DNA from: Campylobacter showae CSUNSWCD
Lineage (GTDB): Bacteria > Campylobacterota > Campylobacteria > Campylobacterales > Campylobacteraceae
DNA length: 64,000 bases
Direction: 5' to 3'
NCBI RefSeq assembly: GCF_000313615.1
Contig: NZ_AMZQ01000010.1
Coordinates: 1 to 64,000 of the forward strand
The notes under the pieces are model-generated. The model was not told the DNA's origin. It did no database searches and saw only the letters and a list, made by a program, of their open reading frames with translations. Positions 26,011-35,023 of this stretch are shown piece by piece. The position numbers were made by a program, and so were the translations under genes. Numbering within the stretch: the stretch's first letter is position 1; each line of letters begins with the position of its first letter.

Positions 26011-26821
26011 TTACAAATTTTTCCGCAAATTTGCCGAAAAACGATACTCCGAACCGGCCTGCACAATCACGTCTAAAAAATCGCCCACGCGCGTAGTATA
26101 AATGCCGCCCGCACAACTCACGCCTCTATCAAAAAGCGCTTTAGGCGACATCAAAACGGTTGGACCTACGACGATGACGTCGGCACCGCTCTTTTTTAGA
26201 CTCACTATCTCCTCCAGCGTGTCGTTTAGTAGCGTGACGACGGTTATGCTGAGATTGTCGGCCGCCCCGATCGCGTCCACAGCCTCTTCTTGCGGTAAAA
26301 ATACTTGAGATCATCGACTTTTAGCGCGCTCTTATCAAGCTCCAAGATACAAAAATCAAGGCTGTTTTTCTTCATAAATTTGATGTAAGGCACCAGTGCA
26401 CCCACGATCACGCTAAACGAGCTGCGCTTGATAGCTAGCTCGTCAAAAGGATCGGCCTTAAATTTAGTCACATAGGACTACCAGAGCGCTCATAACGCGT
26501 CTGCAAAAGCACGATTTAGAACAGGCTACAGTCATGGGCTTTTAAAAGGCCTGCCGCTAATTAATCCTTTAAAAGCGTTTTTACGTTTTTGCCGCAGATG
26601 TTGCCAGAATTTGGCATTACCGCGGTTTGCGACGGACAGCAAACAGCCTGCGGAAAGGCCTTTAGTGGGGTGAGGCTCACGCCGCAAACGCCATTGCTTA
26701 GCTTTACGCCCGTGAAAAACAGCCCTACCACAATGCGCTACACGTTTAAATTTTTTATTTCGTCGCCCAAATTTTTATAAATTTGACTTAGGTTGTCGCT
26801 TAAAATTTGACCCACGGCAAT
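26011..26821 (-). pseudogene. DUF4213/DUF364 protein (putative heavy-metal chelation family), decayed
   Basis: The minus strand encodes the whole family layout with many lesions. The N-terminal DUF4213 part reads QILSDNLSQIYKNLGDEI, a TAG, then VVGLFFTGVKLSNGVCGVSL and QAVCCPSQTAVMPNSGNICG, then a TAA. After a frame change with TGA and TAG codons comes VTKFKADPFDELAIKRSS, and after one lost T (near 26300) the DUF364 part: DNLSITVVTLLNDTLEEIV, GADVIVVGPTVLMSP, GVSCAGGIYTTRV. The expected start codon at 26819-26821 reads ATT behind AAGGAG. Several stops and shifts make this a true pseudogene rather than a sequencing slip. The family is thought to act in metal handling or cofactor metabolism. 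Confidence 0.85.
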
Positions 26822-26993
26822 CTCCTTTTGGCGATGTAAATAGTTAAATTTTATGAAAATTTTATAGCAAAATATTTTAAATTATATTAATCTATATCAT
26901 ATTTGCATCTAAAATAGATGGCGCCCAACGGCATAAACTTAGTCAAATTTTGAGCCTAAATTAATATCTAGCTTAATTACTTCTCCTTGCGAG

Positions 26994-27326
26994 TTAAAAT
27001 TTATCTTGTTTTTTTTGATTCTTTAAATTTTGGTATTGATTGAAAAGTATGTCCGTCTCATGTTTATAATCATATAAATTTTTATTATAAAATATCGTTT
27101 TATAATCGAGATTGTTCCCCTTGTCGTATATTGAAATGAAAGAAAATATATATTCTCTATCGCAATCTATATTTTCATCAATTATCTTTTTATAGTTATA
27201 GCAAAACGGGTATATACTCTTTTCTTGTTGATAAAATATATCCCTAAATATAGAGTTTAAAAGCCTTCTATAACATCTGTTTTCTGGAGTAATTATGTCA
27301 AATTTTTTAGTTTTTGTTTCGTGCAT
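26994..27326 (-). CDS. Orphan AT-rich ORF, possibly the 3' part of a broken gene
   Basis: This 110-residue product is rich in Lys, Asn, Tyr and Ile with no recognised domain (TPENRCYRRLLNSIFRDIFY; INIDCDREYIFSFI-like centre). There is no clear ribosome site. Just upstream another frame (27460 down to 27293) reads YGNFIENFIYMRFGDGANHS and then FDLFTDFVFISKM, so one gene may have been broken by a frameshift. The composition differs strongly from core neighbours, suggesting foreign origin. Confidence 0.45.
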   Translation of the reverse strand: MHETKTKKFDIITPENRCYRRLLNSIFRDIFYQQEKSIYPFCYNYKKIIDENIDCDREYIFSFISIYDKGNNLDYKTIFYNKNLYDYKHETDILFNQYQNLKNQKKQDKF

Positions 27327-27460
27327 AATTGGTAATTGTATGTCATTTTACTTATAAATACAAAATCAGTAAATAGGTCGAATGAGTGGTTGGCGCCATC
27401 TCCAAACCTCATATATATAAAATTCTCTATAAAATTTCCATATTCGTCAATCAAATGCTT

Positions 27461-27913
27461 TTACTCCCAAGGATAAAAGAGCCGTAGTTTTAAAACCTCG
27501 TCGTTTTCTACGATTTCTTCGGCGTTTTGTATAGGTTTGCCGTCTTTGCAAATTTTGGAGCCCAGATTCATAAGATAATCGAAATTTAGCCTTTTATCCA
27601 GCTTCCAAAATTCGCATCTGTTATCAGGATATTTATCGCCGTTGCACCATGAAAATCTTACTCCCTCATAGCCGTTTTTGTCTAAGTGAATATCTGCCAT
27701 CTTGCCAAAATCTATTTGCGGATAATTATCTAAGTAGTGAATCTTTTTTAGGTAATCTTTTAAATTTAGCTCTACAAGCTCTCTTTGCGTCAGGTTTTTA
27801 TCGCTAAAATCAATCGCTTCTAAGATTGCCGAAATTCTATATGCGGGTAGCAAGGCAATAAATATACAGAGCCAGATTAGAAAAACTATTATATAAAAGT
27901 ATTTCAGACGCAA
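27461..27913 (-). CDS. Small membrane-anchored protein of unknown function
   Basis: This 150-residue protein starts at TTG (27913) after AGGAGC. It has one N-terminal membrane helix (YFYIIVFLIWLCIFIALLPA) and an extracytoplasmic domain with two Cys-containing stretches (FSWCNGDKYPDNRCEF and SKICKDGKPI). No family is recognised. Beyond its TAA the same frame stays open for about 55 codons to 27293, so the present stop may be secondary. It is AT-rich, like the rest of this stretch. Confidence 0.55.
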   Translation of the reverse strand: MRLKYFYIIVFLIWLCIFIALLPAYRISAILEAIDFSDKNLTQRELVELNLKDYLKKIHYLDNYPQIDFGKMADIHLDKNGYEGVRFSWCNGDKYPDNRCEFWKLDKRLNFDYLMNLGSKICKDGKPIQNAEEIVENDEVLKLRLFYPWE

Positions 27914-27921
27914 ATTTGCTC

Positions 27922-28300
27922 CTATGTGACATATTTATTTTTATGGACTATGCGGTAAATCTCGTATCGATCCATTATATTCTTGCCTTCTTCGCCGTAT
28001 ATAGTATAGTCTCCTTTGCTACCCGCAAATTCATACGCATATGATATTACTGTCCTATTGGTATCGTGTTTGTGGATAAAAATTTTCAAGCCAGCCCAAG
28101 CCCAGCTCGTCTCCTGTAAAATTTGACCTTTTAAGATTTGTATCTCCGCCGCCTAAAAGATGTTCTCTATATAGCATGGCATGCAAAAAACTTGATTTCC
28201 CAGAGCTATTGGGGCCATATACTAAAGTTATAGGCTTATCTGAAAATTTCTGCAAATTTTCTCCAAATGCCTTAAAGTTATTAAATCCCACTTTTACCAT
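27922..28300 (-). pseudogene. AAA/SMC-like ATPase, N-terminal remnant
   Basis: The first 70 residues are a typical ABC/SMC-type ATPase start, VGFNNFKAFGENLQKFSD, with Walker A LVYGPNSSGKSSFLHAM. The frame then drifts and stops at 28055. The next frame continues sensibly (LKIFIHKHDTNRTVISYAYE, then FAGSKGDYTIYGEE) to a TAG at 27922, so one frameshift is present. The rest of the ATPase, including the signature motif and Walker B, is missing. Such ATPases are common in defence and mobile islands. Nearby tRNA genes fit an old integration site. Confidence 0.7.
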
Positions 28301-28613
28301 TTTAGCCCCTCGATGTATTTTTTGTTTACCGTGATTATACTATAGTTTATTTTTGGTGCTCTTAAATATTGCTAGAATTAAGCGTTATACTTTGCAACGC
28401 CTGAGCATCATAGACATAATTACAAAATAGTATTCAGGCGACCTGTCAAGGCAAAACCTCTAATGATAAAATGTGTCAATATAGGATACTCTAGAATATT
28501 AAATAAATCCGGGAGAAATCAATTTGAAAAACAATAATAAGAAGTTGGGTTACCTCTCGGGTTACCTTTTGAAAGCTTAAGTCTTGAGATGTCGTATTTT
28601 AGGGAGTTTTGGA

Positions 28614-28698
28614 TGGTGCGGATGAAAGGACTTGAACCTTCACGCCGTGGGGCACCAGATCCTAAGTCTGGCGTGTCTGCCAATTTCACCACATCCGC
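28614..28698 (-). tRNA. tRNA-Leu (anticodon UAG)
   Basis: The cloverleaf is intact, with anticodon loop CTTAGGA in stem CCAGA/TCTGG, a long variable arm, TTCAAGTCC T loop and encoded CCA. It is the last of five tRNA genes on the minus strand. Confidence 0.96.
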
Positions 28699-28713
28699 AC
28701 AACAATAATAAAA

Positions 28714-28790
28714 TGGTACGCCCATCAGGATTCGAACCTGAGGCCTACGGCTTAGAAGGCCGTTGCTCTATCCAGCTGAGCTATGAGCGC
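28714..28790 (-). tRNA. tRNA-Arg (anticodon UCU)
   Basis: The anticodon loop is CTTCTAA, the T loop is GGTTCGAATCC, and the acceptor is GCGCTCA with encoded CCA. Confidence 0.97.
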
Positions 28791-28802
28791 ATAAAAACAA
28801 AG

Positions 28803-28879
28803 TGGCGCGCCCGATAGGAGTCGAACCCATAACCTACAGATCCGAAGTCTGTCGCTCTATCCAATTGAGCTACGAGCGC
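28803..28879 (-). tRNA. tRNA-Arg (anticodon UCG)
   Basis: The anticodon loop is CTTCGGA in stem ACAGA/TCTGT, and the acceptor GCGCTCG pairs with CGGGCGC before GCCA. Confidence 0.95.
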
Positions 28880-28884
28880 CCAAG

Positions 28885-28962
28885 TGGGGTGAGTGATGGG
28901 AATCGAACCCACGACCCTCAGGACCACAATCTGATGCTCTAACCGACTGAGCTACACTCACC
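28885..28962 (-). tRNA. tRNA-His (anticodon GUG)
   Basis: The anticodon loop is TTGTGGT. The extra 5' G of tRNA-His (GGTGAGTG) and an encoded CCA are present. Confidence 0.97.
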
Positions 28963-28972
28963 ATCTAACAAA

Positions 28973-29050
28973 TGGTCGGGGTGAAAGGATTCGAACCTTC
29001 GGCCCTCTGGTCCCAAACCAGATGCGCTAACCAGCCTGCGCTACACCCCG
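28973..29050 (-). tRNA. tRNA-Pro (anticodon UGG)
   Basis: The anticodon loop is TTTGGGA in stem TCTGG/CCAGA, the acceptor is CGGGGTG, and CCA is encoded. It is first in the transcribed order of the cluster. Confidence 0.97.
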
Positions 29051-29158
29051 AGGCATTGCGAGTTTAGCCTACTTATTGAAAAGGCGCATTGTAGCCAAAA
29101 AAATACTCTTTGTCAAGAAAAATAAGCTTAAAATTGAAAATTTGCAAAAATTTTCGCT

Positions 29159-30484
29159 TTAACCCGCACAAATTCGGCTAAGAACAAATTTGGTGTAAAA
29201 GAAAAAAGTTAGCCCGATCAGCCAAACGTTAAAAAACATCGCCTTAAAAATATCTTGCAACTCGCCGCCAAAAACATCGGCTACAAGCGAGTAGAGCGCT
29301 ATTTGAAGCACTATCTGACGGGTAAAATTTAAAACAAAAACCGCCGCGGGTCTTTTTACGCCTTGAAGCGTCGAGCCGGAGAGATTTATGAGCGCGTAAC
29401 CCATAAACGCCAGCGAATTTAGCGTAAAATAGCTCCTTGCCGCGCTCACGACCTCTGGCGTCTCGTCAAAAAACCCGACCAAAATCCCGCCGAGCCCCAG
29501 GCAAAAAGCCGCCGCAAAAACGCAGTAAACCGCTAGAAATTTGACCGCATAGGAGTAGCAGCCGCGCACTCTGGCGTATTCGCGCGCGCCGAAGTTTTGC
29601 GATACGATACCAAGCACAGCCGATGCGATGCCAGTTGTGGGCAGCATCACGATCTGCTCGATGCGAAGAGCTAGGCCATAACCTGCAACCGCGTGCGTGC
29701 CGTAGCGGCTGATAAAATGCATGAGCACGAGTCCGCCAAGCGACATCGAAAGGTAGTTTAGGCACGCGGGCAAGGCTTGGGCTAAAATTTTACGGTAGAT
29801 GGCGAGCTCTGGCGCAAATGAGCGTAAATTTAAAAAATTTATCATGCCTGTTTTTGAGACCTTGACGCCTAAAAATAGCGAACCCAAAAGCTGCACCGAA
29901 GCCGTTGCTAGCGCTATCCCGCCGACACCCAGCCCGCAAAAATCCACGTAAAAAAAGCAAAAGCCCAAATTTATAAAAAGTCCCGCAAAAAGCCAGTTTC
30001 GCAGGCTCTTTGTGTCGCCTGTAGCCACTAGCACGCCGTTTAAGGATTTTATGAGTAAGAAAAATGGCGAGGCAAGGAATATCACGCGGTTATACGCCAT
30101 GGCTTCGCGCAAAAACTCATCGTTTGCGCCTAAAATTTTAAGCAAATGCGGCGTAAAAATAAATCCCGAAAGCCCCATAAAAAGTGCGCAAAGAAGCACG
30201 AAAAATACACCCTTTGCGGCGTAAATTTTTGCGAGTTTTTCTTTGCCGCCGCCAAGCGCGTTGCCAACAAGCGCGGTTAATGCAGAGCCAAAGCCAAGCC
30301 CCACGCCCACGACGCTGATGTAGAGTAAAAAACTCATCGAAAAGCCCGCCAGCGCCTGCGTCGATATGTGCGCGGCAAAAAACACGCCCGTCACGTTATA
30401 AAGCGTGTTAAAGCTCATCGCAACGCCCGCTGGCGCGGCTAAGCGCAGCACGAGCTTGTTTACGGGCTCTTTTGTGAGATTCAC
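29159..30484 (-). CDS. MATE-family multidrug/Na+ antiporter
   Basis: This 441-residue inner-membrane exporter has about twelve helices in two homologous halves. The family signatures are LRLAAPAGVAMSFNTLYNVT at the start, AALVG-like GSALTALVGNALGGG, and in the second half LPTTGIASAVLGIVSQNFGA. It would export organic cations or drugs in exchange for Na+ or H+. The substrate cannot be read. Its ATG overlaps the stop of the AlkD gene upstream by four bases, so both are probably translated from one message. Confidence 0.9.
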   Translation of the reverse strand: MNLTKEPVNKLVLRLAAPAGVAMSFNTLYNVTGVFFAAHISTQALAGFSMSFLLYISVVGVGLGFGSALTALVGNALGGGKEKLAKIYAAKGVFFVLLCALFMGLSGFIFTPHLLKILGANDEFLREAMAYNRVIFLASPFFLLIKSLNGVLVATGDTKSLRNWLFAGLFINLGFCFFYVDFCGLGVGGIALATASVQLLGSLFLGVKVSKTGMINFLNLRSFAPELAIYRKILAQALPACLNYLSMSLGGLVLMHFISRYGTHAVAGYGLALRIEQIVMLPTTGIASAVLGIVSQNFGAREYARVRGCYSYAVKFLAVYCVFAAAFCLGLGGILVGFFDETPEVVSAARSYFTLNSLAFMGYALINLSGSTLQGVKRPAAVFVLNFTRQIVLQIALYSLVADVFGGELQDIFKAMFFNVWLIGLTFFFYTKFVLSRICAG

Positions 30485-31149
30485 TTGATTTTGAGCTCCA
30501 AAAGCGCGTCTTTTGCCTCTTTTGTCACGCGGTAGCTGTCGCGGATCTTTGAGATCGTTTTGTTGTGGGTAAATTTACTCAGTCGCCCGCTCTCCAGTAG
30601 CTCTCGCCCCGCGCCGTCAAATTTGATAAAAACCTCGGCTAAACACAAAGCAGCCGCCATTTGCACGTAGTAGCGCTCGTCTTTTTCCTCGGCGCAAATT
30701 TCAAAAAACCGCTCAAGCGGAAGCGCATTAAAATTGCGCATAAAATAAACGTAAAAAAATCGCTTTTCGTATTCTAAATTTGAGCCTAGAGCCTGTTTTA
30801 GCAGCGCATCTATGTAGCATGCACTCGCAAATTTAGGCTCAAAGCCGTCCGTCACCGCCCAGTTTGGCATCGTTTTGATAAACTCGCTAGCTAGCTTAAA
30901 TTTGGCCTCGTCATCTTTAACGAGCATTATCAAAAAACCCTTTAACATGAACTCCTCATGAAAAAAGGGCTCGTATTCGGCGATCTGCTTTAAATTTAGC
31001 CGAGCGAAATTTCGCTTTGCCAGGCGTCTTAGTTCGGGAGTTTTTACGCCTAAAATTTCGGGACTTTTGATGAGCTTTTGCGAAAATGCCGCCAGCTTTT
31101 CACTCTTAAGCCCCTCTAAAATCTCTAAAAATTCGCCTTTTACGTCCAC
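30481..31149 (-). CDS. AlkD-like DNA alkylation repair protein
   Basis: This 222-residue all-helical HEAT-like repeat protein belongs to the AlkC/AlkD DNA glycosylase family. Recognisable parts are ILGVKTPELRRLAKRNFARL, FHEEFMLKGFLIMLV, NWAVTDGFEPKF and the C-terminal THNKTISKIRDSYRV. The family removes bulky or cationic alkylated bases such as 3- and 7-alkylpurines without flipping the base. The Trp-Asp pair in NWAVTDGF fits the catalytic Trp/Asp of AlkD. It is upstream of and overlaps the MATE exporter, perhaps as a small toxic-compound defence pair. Confidence 0.85.
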   Translation of the reverse strand: MDVKGEFLEILEGLKSEKLAAFSQKLIKSPEILGVKTPELRRLAKRNFARLNLKQIAEYEPFFHEEFMLKGFLIMLVKDDEAKFKLASEFIKTMPNWAVTDGFEPKFASACYIDALLKQALGSNLEYEKRFFYVYFMRNFNALPLERFFEICAEEKDERYYVQMAAALCLAEVFIKFDGAGRELLESGRLSKFTHNKTISKIRDSYRVTKEAKDALLELKIK

Positions 31150-31259
31150 GCTAGCTCCTTTGCTTTTTAAATTTACCGCTCAAATTCGTCATGCTTAAAT
31201 TTGACGCGTCAAAAGCCAAAGCGTCAAATTTGTCGCCCTGCGCACCCAAAAGCAAATTT

Positions 31260-31285
31260 AAAGGCTCAAATTTTACTTTTGAGCC
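31260..31285 (-). terminator. Terminator overlapping the terC stop codon
   Basis: AGGCTCAAA and TTTGAGCCT form a perfect stem around the stop region of terC, followed by T residues on the minus strand. The 3' arm lies outside the gene and the 5' arm inside it. Confidence 0.7.
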
Positions 31286-32010
31286 TCTTGCGCGCGTTTT
31301 GCCGACTTTTTGCGAGCGTAGATGTTGATGAGCTCCACGCCCAGTGAAAACGCCATCGCAAAGTAAACGTAGCCCTTAGGCACGTGCATACCAAGTCCCT
31401 CACCCACTAGCGTAAAGCCGATCAAGATCAAAAACGCAAGTGCTAGAATCTTGATCGTCGGGTTGTTGTCGACGAAATTTGATATGCTCTTAGACGCGAA
31501 CATCATCACGCCCACCGCGAGCATCACGGCTAAAATCATGATCTCTATGTGGTTTGCCATGCCCACTGCGGTGATGACGCTATCGAGCGAAAAGACGATA
31601 TCAAGCACGGCGATCTCTGCGATAACGACCCAAAAACTTGCATGCCCTTTGCTCGCCGAGTGCTCCTCGTGCTCGCCGCTGACGCTTGAGTGAATCTCGA
31701 GCGTGGACTTGCCGATAAGAAAAAGTCCGCCTAAAATCAGCACCAAATCGCGCCCCGTGATCGTAAAGTCAAACACGCTAAATAGCGGCTTTGTAAGCTT
31801 CATAATCCAAAATAGCGAAAGCAAAAGCGCAATCCTCGTTAGCATCGCAAGCGAAAGCCCTAGTATACGGCCTTTGTCGCGCTGCTCAGGCGGGAGCTTG
31901 CCGACTAGGATCGCGATAAATATGATGTTATCGATACCAAGCACGATCTCAAGCCCAGTTAGCGTCACGAGCGACAGCCACGCCTCGGGCGAAAAAATCC
32001 AATCGAACAT
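31273..32010 (-). CDS. TerC-family integral membrane protein
   Basis: This 245-residue protein has seven or more helices and the two acidic TerC motifs: LEIVLGIDNIIFIAILVGKL near the start and AEIAVLDIVFSLDSVITAVG in the middle. Asp residues inside the helices suggest metal-ion (for example Mn2+) transport. Recent work on TerC proteins links them to Mn export and metalation of secreted proteins. It is a single gene between AlkD and tRNA-Glu. Confidence 0.9.
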   Translation of the reverse strand: MFDWIFSPEAWLSLVTLTGLEIVLGIDNIIFIAILVGKLPPEQRDKGRILGLSLAMLTRIALLLSLFWIMKLTKPLFSVFDFTITGRDLVLILGGLFLIGKSTLEIHSSVSGEHEEHSASKGHASFWVVIAEIAVLDIVFSLDSVITAVGMANHIEIMILAVMLAVGVMMFASKSISNFVDNNPTIKILALAFLILIGFTLVGEGLGMHVPKGYVYFAMAFSLGVELINIYARKKSAKRAQEAQK

Positions 32011-32306
32011 TTTTTTCCTTTTTTATAAATTAGGGCGCGATTATAGCCAAAACGGGTTTAAATTTGATTGAGCGGGCAGGCGCGGGCGTTTGGTGATCAA
32101 ATTTTACGATTAAATTTGGCTGGTTTTTGTTTATTTGGCGGAGATTAAAATTTGACGCAATGAAATTTGAGCTTACAAAATACGGCGCAAACGGTTTTGA
32201 GGTTAAATTTTAGAAAATCCGAATTTAAGAAAAATTGTATTTAGATAAAGGGCGTTTAAGCGATAAGCGGATAAAATTAAAATCTTTTGTGAAATTTAAA
32301 ATGAAG

Positions 32307-32381
32307 TGGTGACCCCTACGAGACTCGAACTCGTGTTACCGCCGTGAAAGGGCGATGTCCTAACCGCTAGACGAAGGGGCC
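32307..32381 (-). tRNA. tRNA-Glu (anticodon UUC)
   Basis: The anticodon loop is CTTTCAC, the T loop is AGTTCGAGTCT, the acceptor GGCCCCT pairs with AGGGGTC, and CCA is encoded. Confidence 0.97.
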
Positions 32382-32450
32382 ACAAATTAGCGGAAATGGG
32401 ATTTTACATTAAAGATAATAAAAAATAGCTTAAACCAAGGATAAAGAATC

Positions 32451-32930
32451 ATGAAAAAATTTTCAAAATTTGCTTTAGCTGCGCTCGCTTGCCTTGCATT
32501 TGACGGTTGCGCCGCGCTACAAAGCCAAAAATCATCGGACAAATTTACCGTCACCATCCTCACTCCGCCGTTAAAAATCAACGACGTGGGCTTCCTGCAT
32601 AAAACCGCAAACCAGCTAAATTTGCAAATTTACAGCTCTGGCGTAAATACGGTAAATCTAAAAATAAACGACAAAATTTGCATGAACGGCGCGTGTTTTG
32701 AGAAAAAAGAATTTAACAAAAAGTTCTTTTTAGAGGAGAGATACGACGACTTTTTCGCGGAAATTTTGGAGCGCAAACCGCTGTATGACGGCATAAATGT
32801 AATGACAAATTCGTGCGGTTTTATACAAGATATAAGTAAATATTCAATAAAATACGAAGTTTGCGGTAAAAATATCAGCTTTTTCGACACTAAAAACCGC
32901 ATAAAAATCATCATAAAAGAGCTTCAATGA
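32451..32930 (+). CDS. Predicted lipoprotein upstream of nfo
   Basis: This 159-residue protein has a lipoprotein signal peptide with lipobox FDGC (Cys about 20) in [16 protein letters not shown]. The mature part is basic, with a Cys pair ([13 protein letters not shown]) and two later Cys (NSCGF, YEVCGK). It would be anchored in a membrane, facing the periplasm. Its last codons overlap the start of nfo by four bases, so the two are coupled. The family is unknown to me, but the pairing of a small lipoprotein with nfo fits other campylobacters. Confidence 0.8.
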   Translation: MKKFSKFALAALACLAFDGCAALQSQKSSDKFTVTILTPPLKINDVGFLHKTANQLNLQIYSSGVNTVNLKINDKICMNGACFEKKEFNKKFFLEERYDDFFAEILERKPLYDGINVMTNSCGFIQDISKYSIKYEVCGKNISFFDTKNRIKIIIKELQ

Positions 32931-33766
32931 AATTTATCGGCGCGCATGTGAGCATCGCGGGCGGCGTAGAAAACGCTCCGCTAAATGCGGCAAATATCGG
33001 CGCAAACGCCTTTGCAATGTTCGTCAAAAATCAGCGCCAATGGGAGGCCAAGCCGCTAACCATAGAAAATATCTCCAAATTTAAACAAAATTTAAAAGCC
33101 GCCGGCATCGAGCCCAGGCACGTTTTGCCGCACAACGGCTACCTTATAAATTTAGGCCATCCAAACGAGCAGCAGCGTCAAAAGTCCATTAACGCCTTTT
33201 TGGACGAAATTTACCGCGTAGAGGCGCTCGGACTTGAGATGATAAATTTTCACCCAGGCTCGTATCTAAACGAAATTTCGCCCGAAATTTGCCTAGAAAA
33301 TATCGCAAATTCCGTAAATCTCCTACTCGAAAATAGCCAAAACGTAAAGCTAGTTATCGAAAATACCGCGGGTCAGGGCTCAAATTTGGGCTTTAAATTT
33401 GAACACCTAGCCTACATCATCAAACGCTGTACCGATAAAAGCAGGATCGGCGTGTGCCTGGATACCTGTCATACCTTTGCCGCAGGATACGATATCAGAG
33501 ATAACTACGAGCGCGTGATGAGCGAATTTGACGAGATAGTCGGGCGCGAGATGCTGCGGGGTATGCATATAAACGATACGAAATTTGACCTAGCCAGCAA
33601 AAAGGACCGCCACGAGAGCCTAGGCAAAGGCTTTTTGGGCTTAAAAACATTTGAAAACATCATAAACGACCCCCGCACGGACGATATCCCGCTAGTTTTA
33701 GAAACGATCGACGAGAGCATCTGGGCGGACGAGATAAAAATTTTAAGAAACTTTAAAGGAGAGTAA
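32927..33766 (+). CDS. nfo: Endonuclease IV (AP endonuclease)
   Basis: This 279-residue TIM-barrel enzyme with three zinc ions cuts DNA 5' of abasic sites in base-excision repair. All metal-site motifs are present: [89 protein letters not shown] and LETIDES. The fadL gene follows with no gap (stop at 33766, ATG at 33767). It is the second gene of a five-gene plus-strand unit. Confidence 0.97.
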   Translation: MKFIGAHVSIAGGVENAPLNAANIGANAFAMFVKNQRQWEAKPLTIENISKFKQNLKAAGIEPRHVLPHNGYLINLGHPNEQQRQKSINAFLDEIYRVEALGLEMINFHPGSYLNEISPEICLENIANSVNLLLENSQNVKLVIENTAGQGSNLGFKFEHLAYIIKRCTDKSRIGVCLDTCHTFAAGYDIRDNYERVMSEFDEIVGREMLRGMHINDTKFDLASKKDRHESLGKGFLGLKTFENIINDPRTDDIPLVLETIDESIWADEIKILRNFKGE

Positions 33767-35014
33767 ATGAGAAAATACATCGGCGTGTGCCTCGCGACTT
33801 GCTGCTGCCTAAATGCGGCGGGCTTTAAAATCCCCGAGCAAAGCGGCGATAGTATCGCGCTTTTAAACTCAAACATCGCGACGAGTTTCGGTCCCGACGC
33901 AGCCTATAACAACCCGGCAAATATGATATTTCTGGGCGGCGGACACTACCTAGAGAGCTCGCTAACCTACCTGCGCATGTCAAAGACGAAGTATAGGCAC
34001 TATAACGGCGACAAACTCACCTCCAAAAGAGCAAACGCGCTCGTACCTACCTTTCACTTCGTGACGCCACAGTTTGATGACTGGCGCTTTGGTCTATCAG
34101 TCGTCGTGCCGGCCGGAATGTCGATGAGATGGGACGAAAATCTCCCTAAAGCCACCTCTAAAAAATTCGATCTAAAAGTGATCGAGGTAAATCCTAGCGT
34201 CGCCTACGCGCTAACCGATAATATCGCGCTAGGTTTTGGCCTGCGCGCCGTTTACGCTAGAGGAGAGGCCGTGCAGGAGGTCTCAGGCGCCCTACCCGTC
34301 TCGCAGGATATCAAAGGCTACCGCATAAATTTCGGCTATAATGCGGCAATCACCTATAAACCGACCTCAAATTTGAGCCTAGCGGCCACCTACCGCTCAA
34401 AAGTAAATATGAATCTAAAAGGCGACACCGAAATCAGCGCGCCGGCGCATCCGCTAGGACGATTTCCGAGCGGCTCGTATAGCGGCAGCGCAAAGCTATC
34501 CGTACCGCTACCTGCGAGCTTAAATTTAGCCCTATCGTACAAAATCGCAAATACCACGCTGTTATTTGACTTTGAGAGAACCTATTGGTCTGCGTGGAAA
34601 GAGCTTGACTTCAACTACCCTGGCGCCTCGGCCGCTCACTACCGCAACCCGTTTTTTGCGGCATTTGACGCATCTAAAAAGCGCGACTGGAAGGACAGCA
34701 ACGCCTACCGCATCGGCGTAGCGCACGACGCAACGGACAAACTCCGCCTGATGGGCGCGGTTACGTTTGACGAGGCCGCATCCAGAGCCGATACTGCGGG
34801 CTTTGACCTGCCAGACACCAAAGCCGTCATCTATGCAGCGGGCTTTAACTACAAATTTACAGACGCTTTGGAGCTGGGAGCTAGCTACTTCTACCAAGAC
34901 AGAAAAGAGCGCAACGTGAGCTACTACTCAAACGCGTCAGGACTCTATCCAAACGGCAAATTTGAACGCGGCAACGCTCAGGCGATAAATTTGAACGTAA
35001 AATATAAATTTTAA
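33767..35014 (+). CDS. FadL-type outer-membrane transporter for hydrophobic compounds
   Basis: This 415-residue outer-membrane beta barrel of the OMPP1/FadL/TodX family imports long-chain fatty acids or aromatic hydrocarbons. After the signal peptide the family start is AAGFKIPEQSGDSIALLNSN, then FGPDAAYNNPANM; this N-terminal part normally plugs the barrel. The last strand ends in Phe (NLNVKYKF). It is followed ten bases later by an acyl-CoA synthetase, the natural cytoplasmic partner that traps incoming fatty acids. FadL proteins are not universal in campylobacters, so this is an informative accessory trait. Confidence 0.9.
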   Translation: MRKYIGVCLATCCCLNAAGFKIPEQSGDSIALLNSNIATSFGPDAAYNNPANMIFLGGGHYLESSLTYLRMSKTKYRHYNGDKLTSKRANALVPTFHFVTPQFDDWRFGLSVVVPAGMSMRWDENLPKATSKKFDLKVIEVNPSVAYALTDNIALGFGLRAVYARGEAVQEVSGALPVSQDIKGYRINFGYNAAITYKPTSNLSLAATYRSKVNMNLKGDTEISAPAHPLGRFPSGSYSGSAKLSVPLPASLNLALSYKIANTTLLFDFERTYWSAWKELDFNYPGASAAHYRNPFFAAFDASKKRDWKDSNAYRIGVAHDATDKLRLMGAVTFDEAASRADTAGFDLPDTKAVIYAAGFNYKFTDALELGASYFYQDRKERNVSYYSNASGLYPNGKFERGNAQAINLNVKYKF

Positions 35015-35023
35015 GGCGCAGCC

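Noticed and set aside
28519-28725. A 68-codon minus-strand frame
   Set aside because: It reads through the tRNA-Leu gene and has no family signature.
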